From Oscillibacter sp. (GTDB lineage Bacteria > Bacillota > Clostridia > Oscillospirales > Oscillospiraceae), in contig JAKSQE010000037.1 in NCBI GenBank assembly GCA_024404295.1, forward strand, positions 1 through 10,397: DNA of 10,397 nucleotides, read 5' to 3'. Within the stretch, counting starts at the first letter, position 1, and each line of letters starts with the position of its first letter. A program made the translations under genes and the position numbers. This document shows, one piece after another, positions 5,915 to 10,397 of this stretch. Under the pieces are notes generated by a model. It saw nothing but the letters and a program-made list of their open reading frames with translations, made no database searches and was not told the origin of the DNA.

Positions 5915-6985
5915 ATGGCACAAGTAACAAACTTTTTCGTTGGCGCAAATAGCGGCGACGGCTTTCAAAACCTGTTTTCCGAATTGATCGATATTGAGCA
6001 AACATATGATTTGATGGTGCTCAAGGGCGGCCCGGGTGTGGGGAAGAATACATTTATGCGCGAGATCGGAAAAGAAATGGAGCAGACAGGGACACCGGTG
6101 GAGTATCTCTGGTGTTCCGGTGATCCGGATTCGCTGGATGGGGTCGTACTGCCGGAGCTGCGCTGCGCTATTTGCGATGGCACCAGTCCGCATGTGATCG
6201 AACCGCAATACCCCGCCGCCGTGGATCGGTATGTTGACTTGGGCAGATTTTACGATTTGGGTGCAGCCAAAGCGGCGGCGGAGGAGGTGAAGGCGCATAC
6301 GCACGCCTATAAAGCGGCTTATGCAAAAGCCTATCGCTGCCTGAAAGCAGCAAGACAGGTGGAATTAGACACAGTAACCGCGGTTCACCCCACGTTTAAT
6401 GCACAAAAAGCGCTCCGCCGGGCAGAAGGTATCATCGCAAGGGAAATCCCGAAGCGGAGGAGTGAACAGGGACGTACGACCAAACGTTTTCTGGGGAGTG
6501 TGACCCACAAGGGCTACATTTGGCGCTTTGACAGTGTAGATACTTTGTGTTCACGTGTCTATGAATTGGAAGACAGTTACGAACTGGCAGGGCCGATTCT
6601 GGCAAAGTTGCATGATGCAGCAGTTGAACGGGGATGGGACACCATAGCGTGTTTCGCTCCGGAAGATCCGGGCAGAATCGAACACCTTTTGATCCCGGAA
6701 CTGGAACTTGCCTTTGTAACATCTCGCCCCGGGATGGAGTATCCGGGAACACCCAGCCGTCGGATTCGACTGGATGCAATGACGGATCCCAAAGGAAAAG
6801 CACATCTGCGCTTTCAGCATCGTTTGACTGTGTTGCTGCGGGAAGACGGGATGCAAGCCCTGAGGGAGGCCAAAGAAAACCATGATAAACTGGAGGCAGT
6901 CTATAATCCTTATGTAGACTTTGAAGGTGTGCGCGCACTGGCTGCACTGGAGACTGGACGCCTGCTGAGCTATCTGGAGAAATAA
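5915..6985 (+). CDS. P-loop ATPase-like protein of unknown function with two related halves
   Basis: This 356-residue cytoplasmic protein begins NFFVGANSGDGF and has one recognisable Walker A-like motif, GGPGVGKNT (38-46), in which the Ser/Thr expected after Lys44 is Asn45. The C-terminal half repeats the N-terminal one. Residues 38-82 align without gaps to 219-263 (shared DP at 70-71/251-252 and LPEL/IPEL at the end), and FFVGANSGDGF (7-17) corresponds to RFLGSVTHKGY (191-201). In the second copy the P-loop position reads EDSYELAGP (219-227), so nucleotide binding there seems lost. Between the copies is an Ala/Lys-rich, probably helical segment (about 115-180). It resembles a family of uncharacterised clostridial ATP-binding proteins with paired P-loop domains that I recall only loosely. 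No membrane segment is seen. It stands alone between a divergent gene and a gene with its own promoter, so context gives no function. Confidence 0.75.
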   Translation: MAQVTNFFVGANSGDGFQNLFSELIDIEQTYDLMVLKGGPGVGKNTFMREIGKEMEQTGTPVEYLWCSGDPDSLDGVVLPELRCAICDGTSPHVIEPQYPAAVDRYVDLGRFYDLGAAKAAAEEVKAHTHAYKAAYAKAYRCLKAARQVELDTVTAVHPTFNAQKALRRAEGIIAREIPKRRSEQGRTTKRFLGSVTHKGYIWRFDSVDTLCSRVYELEDSYELAGPILAKLHDAAVERGWDTIACFAPEDPGRIEHLLIPELELAFVTSRPGMEYPGTPSRRIRLDAMTDPKGKAHLRFQHRLTVLLREDGMQALREAKENHDKLEAVYNPYVDFEGVRALAALETGRLLSYLEK

Positions 6986-7023
6986 GAATTTCTGAAGTAT
7001 ATCCGCTCTGCTGCGAAAAGTTC

Positions 7024-7052
7024 TTGACGGCAGTATCAATTTCCTCTAAAAT
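7024..7052 (+). promoter_or_regulatory. Predicted sigma-A promoter of the UPF0173 gene
   Basis: TTGACG (7024-7029), a 17-base spacer and TAAAAT (7047-7052) make the best promoter match in the window. It lies 54 bases before the ATG at 7107. Bases 6986-7023 after the ATPase stop show no clear terminator, so some read-through from upstream is possible. Confidence 0.7.
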
Positions 7053-7106
7053 TCTTGTAAATCAGTCCATAAAACCTGCGAGGACGCTGCAAAAAGGAGA
7101 ATTGCC

Positions 7107-7772
7107 ATGCTGAAAATCACATTTTTAGGTCACGCCTGTTTTCTTCTGGACGATGGTACCACTAAGATTCTGACAGATCCGTTTCTCACCGGAAATAGTC
7201 AGGCTGCTGCAAGAGCTGATCAGATCGAGGCAGATTATATTCTGGTATCCCACGGACATGATGACCATGTAGGGGATACAGAGATGATTGCGAAACGTAC
7301 CGGCGCGAAAGTGATCTGTCCCATCGAATTGGGTGGCGCACTATTTGCACCGAAGGGCGTGGAATTCCTGCCCGGCAATATTGGCGGAACCGCGAGATTG
7401 CCTTTCGGTTCGGTGAAGATGGTGACAGCGATCCACGGCAGCGGCGTTCCCGGGGCGTTGGCCTGCGGTTTTGTGGTAAGGATGGGCGGCAAGGCTGTAT
7501 ACTTTGCCGGTGATACGGCACTGACTATGGAGATGATGCTGCTGAAAGACGAAAAGCTGGATGTGGCATTGCTGCCCATCGGCGATGTGTTTACCATGGG
7601 ACCGGATGATGCTGTGCGTGCGGTAAAAATGATGGAACCGGCATTGACGATCCCCATGCACTTTAATACATTTCCTATGGTGGCGCAGACAGGCAACGAA
7701 TTTGCTGCAAAGGTGGAAGCGGCCGGCTTTGCCTGCAAAGTGCTGACTCCCGGCGAATCGGTTGAACTGTAA
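7107..7772 (+). CDS. UPF0173 metal-dependent hydrolase, metallo-beta-lactamase fold (YtkL-like)
   Basis: The 221-residue protein is a compact MBL-fold hydrolase of the UPF0173 type. Metal ligands in order are His49, His51, Asp53 and His54 in SHGHDDHVGD, His110 (AIHGSG), Asp136 (FAGDT) and His185 (IPMHFNTFP), so a two-metal site is complete. It starts with the family-typical MLKITFLGHACFLL and a TDPFLTGN segment. Length is normal for the family. Substrate is unknown; many relatives are annotated only as metal-dependent hydrolases. AGGAG (7095-7099) is 7 bases before the ATG. It has its own promoter (7024-7052) and is followed by a hairpin shared with the converging symporter gene, so it is probably monocistronic. 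No secretion signal is present. Confidence 0.93.
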   Translation: MLKITFLGHACFLLDDGTTKILTDPFLTGNSQAAARADQIEADYILVSHGHDDHVGDTEMIAKRTGAKVICPIELGGALFAPKGVEFLPGNIGGTARLPFGSVKMVTAIHGSGVPGALACGFVVRMGGKAVYFAGDTALTMEMMLLKDEKLDVALLPIGDVFTMGPDDAVRAVKMMEPALTIPMHFNTFPMVAQTGNEFAAKVEAAGFACKVLTPGESVEL

Positions 7773-7780
7773 ACAGGATA

Positions 7781-7815
7781 AAACGCGGTGACTTCTTATG
7801 GAAGTCGCCGCGTTT
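7781..7815. terminator. Hairpin between converging UPF0173 and symporter genes
   Basis: A 15-bp stem (7781-7795 with 7801-7815) and TTATG loop carry one T/G position. That position is a G-U wobble in plus-strand RNA and an A-C mismatch in minus-strand RNA. The downstream T-run is short in both directions (TTTT on the minus strand, TTTG on the plus strand). It is likely a shared, moderately strong terminator 8 bases past the UPF0173 stop. Confidence 0.7.
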
Positions 7816-7830
7816 GTGATTAGAACGTTT

Positions 7831-9219
7831 TTAGCCTTCATCGGCGAAATAGTCCTGTGTCAGTTTGACAACCGTGCCGGAGAGCAGGAATAGGGCCACC
7901 AGATTGGGAATGGCCATCAAGCCGTTGAAGGTATCTGCAATCTCCCACAGCAGCCCAAGATCCATGGTAGCACCTACGATTGCTACCAGAGCATATACCA
8001 CCATGAAGGGCTTAATAATTTTTGGCGAGATGAGAAACTCAATGCACCGTGCGCCGTAAAGACCCCAGCCGATAATGGTGGAGAATGCGAAGCAACACAT
8101 AGCTATGGCAGTGAAGATAGACACCCAGCTTCCGTATGTAGAAGTGAAACCTGAAATGGTCAGGGCCGCACCGGCGGCCTGACCGTATTCGATCGGGACG
8201 CCGCTGCACAGGATCACCAATGCTGTGAGGGTGCAGATCACCATGGTGTCAGAGAAAACCTCAAAGATTCCGAAGAGACCCTGTTTCACAGGCTTGCGCG
8301 TATCGGCACAAGCATGGGCGATCGAGCCGGTGCCGAGACCTGCTTCGTTGGAGAAAATGCCGCGAGACACGCCTTTTTTCAGGCTAAGGAAGAAACTTCC
8401 GATCAAACCGCCGGTAAAAGCGTTAGGAGTGAATGCACCGCCGATGATTGCGGTAAATACCACGGGAATGCTCTTGGCATTTAGAATCACCACGCCCAGA
8501 GCCAGAAGGACATACAGCAGCGCCATAAAGGGCACCAACTTTTCAGTTACATTGCCGATGCGTTTGACGCCTCCCAGCAGGACCAGTCCTACTAAAATGG
8601 CAATGACGATACCTGCGGTTAAATGAAAGGTGGGGAGTTGCTTTTGCGTCAGCAGATCATAGTTCAGCAAGGCGGAGTCGATGGCGGTGGTGATGGTGTT
8701 TACCTGTGTGGCATTGCCCGTACCGAACACGGTCAAAACACCAAAGAGAGAATACGCATAAGCCAGCCAGCGCCATTTGGGGCTTAGACCGTTTTTGATG
8801 TAATACATAGGGCCGCCAACCAGATCGCCGGCGCTGTTGCGCTCACGGAAGTGAACGGCCAAAGTGACTTCGGCAAACTTTGTGCACATGCCAAGAAAAG
8901 CAGAGCACCACATCCAGAACACAGCTCCGGGACCGCCGATGGCAATAGCACCTGCTACACCGGCAATCTTGCCGGTTCCGACTGTGGCAGCCACAGCAGT
9001 GCAGGCGGCTTGAAAGGGCGTCATCGCACCATCGGAGGATTCTTTCTTACGGAACATCCGGCCGATGGTGGAGCGAATGGCGTAGCCAAACTTGCGCACC
9101 TGAATGAATCGCGTCCCGATGCTGAGATACAGTCCCACGCCGATGATACAGATCATAGCGGGGACACCCCAGATAAAGTCATTCACTGCTTTGTTTACAG
9201 TGGAGATGAATTGTATCAT
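7831..9219 (-). CDS. AGCS family sodium:alanine/glycine symporter
   Basis: This 462-residue polytopic membrane protein of the alanine/glycine:cation symporter family (DagA/AlsT-like) would import small neutral amino acids with Na+. Family features are MTPFQAACTAVAATVGTG (66-83) followed by IAGVAGAIAIGGPGAVFWMW, then TKFAEVTLAVHFRER, GGPMYYIKNG, and ISNEAGLG-type FSNEAGLGTGSIAHA. About ten or more hydrophobic segments are visible, the first near residues 17-37. One oddity is Lys84 where I expect Asn in GTGN. The ATG at 9219 follows GAGG with a 7-base gap. It lies 30 bases after the rpoD stop on the same strand, with no terminator or obvious promoter between, so co-transcription with rpoD is likely at least in part. 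The stop is followed by the shared hairpin at 7781-7815. Exact substrate is inferred from family only. Confidence 0.93.
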   Translation of the reverse strand: MIQFISTVNKAVNDFIWGVPAMICIIGVGLYLSIGTRFIQVRKFGYAIRSTIGRMFRKKESSDGAMTPFQAACTAVAATVGTGKIAGVAGAIAIGGPGAVFWMWCSAFLGMCTKFAEVTLAVHFRERNSAGDLVGGPMYYIKNGLSPKWRWLAYAYSLFGVLTVFGTGNATQVNTITTAIDSALLNYDLLTQKQLPTFHLTAGIVIAILVGLVLLGGVKRIGNVTEKLVPFMALLYVLLALGVVILNAKSIPVVFTAIIGGAFTPNAFTGGLIGSFFLSLKKGVSRGIFSNEAGLGTGSIAHACADTRKPVKQGLFGIFEVFSDTMVICTLTALVILCSGVPIEYGQAAGAALTISGFTSTYGSWVSIFTAIAMCCFAFSTIIGWGLYGARCIEFLISPKIIKPFMVVYALVAIVGATMDLGLLWEIADTFNGLMAIPNLVALFLLSGTVVKLTQDYFADEG

Positions 9220-9249
9220 ATTTTATCCTCGCAAATAAAAATGGAAAGC

Positions 9250-10397
9250 TCAGCTCAAAAAATCTTTCAGCTTTTTGGAGCGAGAAGGATGACGCAGCTT
9301 GCGCAGGGCCTTGGCTTCGATCTGGCGAATGCGCTCACGAGTAACGTTAAATTCTTTGCCGACTTCCTCCAACGTACGCGTGCGGCCGTCCTCGATGCCG
9401 AAGCGCAGCTTCAGCACCTTTTCCTCACGGGGAGTCAGCGTGGACAGGACGTCCATCAGCTGCTCTTTCAGCAGAGTGAAGCTGGCAGCCTCGCTGGGTT
9501 CGCTGGCACCTTCGTCGGGAATGAAGTCACCCAAGTGGCTGTCCTCCTCTTCACCGATCGGTGTCTCCAGAGAAACGGGTTCCTGTGCGATCTTGAGGAT
9601 CTCACGCACTTTTTCTACAGGCATATTCATCTCGGCTGCAATTTCGTTGGGAGTAGGATCATGGCCCAACTCCTGCAGCAGCTGACGGCTGACACGAATG
9701 ACTTTGTTGATTGTTTCCACCATGTGGACGGGGATACGAATGGTACGAGCCTGATCGGCGATGGCACGGGTGATAGCCTGACGAATCCACCAGGTAGCGT
9801 AGGTACTGAACTTGTAGCCCTTGTTGTAGTCAAACTTCTCTACGGCTTTTATGAGACCAAGGTTTCCTTCCTGAATGAGGTCAAGGAAGAGCATACCGCG
9901 ACCGACATAACGCTTCGCAATTGATACGACGAGACGGAGATTAGCCTCGGCCAGACGCTTCTGCGCCTCGATATCGCCATTCTCCATGCGCTTTGCCAGC
10001 TCGATTTCTTCGTCGGCAGTAAGAAGCGCAACTCCGGCTTCGCGGCGAGCATCCAAGTCAGCCAGCTTTTCCTGTGCCTCGTTGCCGGCAGCCATAGCTT
10101 GCGCCAAAGCAACCTCTTCGTTGGGGGTCAACAGGGGGACTTTGCCGATTTCTTTCAGATACATGCGCACGGGGTCGTCGATGGAGAAGTTATTGACCAA
10201 GGTGTTGGGATCAACCAGTTCCTCTTCTTCGACTTCGGCGATTTCATCAGCAGCAGGCTCGTCGTTGGTCAGATCGGGCAGCAGATCTTCTTCGGAGCCG
10301 ATCTCAATATTCAAGGCTTCCAGAGAATCATACAGCTGATCCATTTGGTCAGATTCCAAATTCAGGTCGTCTACGGCTTCCATCAGCTCGCTGGAGT
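9250..10397 (-). CDS. rpoD: Housekeeping RNA polymerase sigma factor RpoD/SigA (5' end outside window)
   Basis: This is the primary sigma factor that directs RNA polymerase to -10/-35 promoters. About 381 residues are visible. The frame stays open to the right edge (SSEL before the Met at 10383), and the residues there look like region 1.1, so the true start is beyond the window. Order: partial region 1.1 and an acidic linker; region 1.2 (DDPVRMYLKEIGKVPLLT); an inserted duplicated segment (9946-10134); regions 2.1-2.4 (ANLRLVVSIAKRYVGRG, DLIQEGNLGLIKAVEKFDY, FSTYATWWIRQAITRAI); region 3; and region 4 (TPREEKVLKLRFG, then the helix-turn-helix LEEVGKEFNVTRERIRQIEA and KALRKLRHPSRSKKL). The symporter gene starts 30 bases downstream. 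dnaG is commonly upstream of this gene in Bacillota, but it is out of view. Confidence 0.97.
   Translation of the reverse strand, partial: SSELMEAVDDLNLESDQMDQLYDSLEALNIEIGSEEDLLPDLTNDEPAADEIAEVEEEELVDPNTLVNNFSIDDPVRMYLKEIGKVPLLTPNEEVALAQAMAAGNEAQEKLADLDARREAGVALLTADEEIELAKRMENGDIEAQKRLAEANLRLVVSIAKRYVGRGMLFLDLIQEGNLGLIKAVEKFDYNKGYKFSTYATWWIRQAITRAIADQARTIRIPVHMVETINKVIRVSRQLLQELGHDPTPNEIAAEMNMPVEKVREILKIAQEPVSLETPIGEEEDSHLGDFIPDEGASEPSEAASFTLLKEQLMDVLSTLTPREEKVLKLRFGIEDGRTRTLEEVGKEFNVTRERIRQIEAKALRKLRHPSRSKKLKDFLS

Noticed and set aside
8851..9924. A 357-codon plus-strand open frame antisense to the symporter start and most of rpoD
   Set aside because: It lies entirely opposite two well-identified genes, crosses both of them, has low-complexity His/Gln/Ser-rich content with no family resemblance, and no clear ribosome binding site. 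It is a by-product of the codon usage on the other strand.
10381..10383. Met at 10383 as the start of rpoD
   Set aside because: The frame remains open to the window edge, and the flanking SSEL-MEAVDDL looks like interior region 1.1 sequence. There is no room to see a ribosome binding site, so the gene is called partial.
1..10397. Mobile elements, CRISPR arrays, tRNA/rRNA genes, toxin-antitoxin or defence systems
   Set aside because: I looked for terminal inverted repeats, transposase or integrase motifs, regularly spaced repeats and small gene pairs in all intergenic gaps. None were seen, and all gaps are under 200 bases.

Overview
The window is compact, intact chromosomal DNA of moderate G+C from a Gram-positive anaerobe-like Bacillota. 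A Clostridia member near Oscillospiraceae is my best guess. The signs are an AddA-type (not RecB) recombination helicase-nuclease, a zinc-binding (C+) L31, a SigA-type housekeeping sigma factor, a YtkL-like UPF0173 hydrolase, strong AGGAGG-like ribosome binding sites and short intergenic gaps. I see no insertion sequence, phage gene, CRISPR array, tRNA or rRNA. This is core genome rather than an accessory island.

Layout. Positions 1-1700 (+) hold the C-terminal half of addA, cut by the window edge. Positions 1734-2080 hold a promoter, rpmE (L31) and a strong terminator. Positions 2088-4638 (+) are a promoter followed by a tight three-gene unit: a flavin-reductase-like protein, the ribosome-associated GTPase hflX, and yigZ (IMPACT family), which overlaps hflX by 4 bases. 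It ends in a perfectly symmetrical bidirectional hairpin. Positions 4648-5724 (-) encode a membrane-anchored D,D-carboxypeptidase. Divergent from it, 5915-6985 (+) encode a P-loop ATPase-like protein of unknown role, built from two related halves. Positions 7107-7772 (+) encode a UPF0173 metallo-hydrolase behind a good sigma-A promoter. A shared hairpin separates it from the minus-strand pair read from the right edge: rpoD/sigA (9250-10397, cut at its 5' end) and an AGCS sodium:alanine/glycine symporter (7831-9219) only 30 bases downstream.

How they fit together. Most genes are unrelated housekeeping functions: recombination repair, translation, cell wall, transcription initiation and amino-acid uptake. 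The clearest functional grouping is hflX-yigZ, with HflX known to act on ribosomes and YigZ related to eukaryotic IMPACT. I did not find a clear new multi-gene system. The most interesting items are the two-domain ATPase (noncanonical Walker A in the first half, P-loop lost in the second), the duplicated segment between regions 1.2 and 2.1 of the sigma factor, and single-residue departures from expected motifs in the carboxypeptidase (SGA) and symporter (GTGK).

Two gene starts are placed inside longer open frames, using ribosome binding sites: 5724 for the carboxypeptidase and 5915 for the ATPase.
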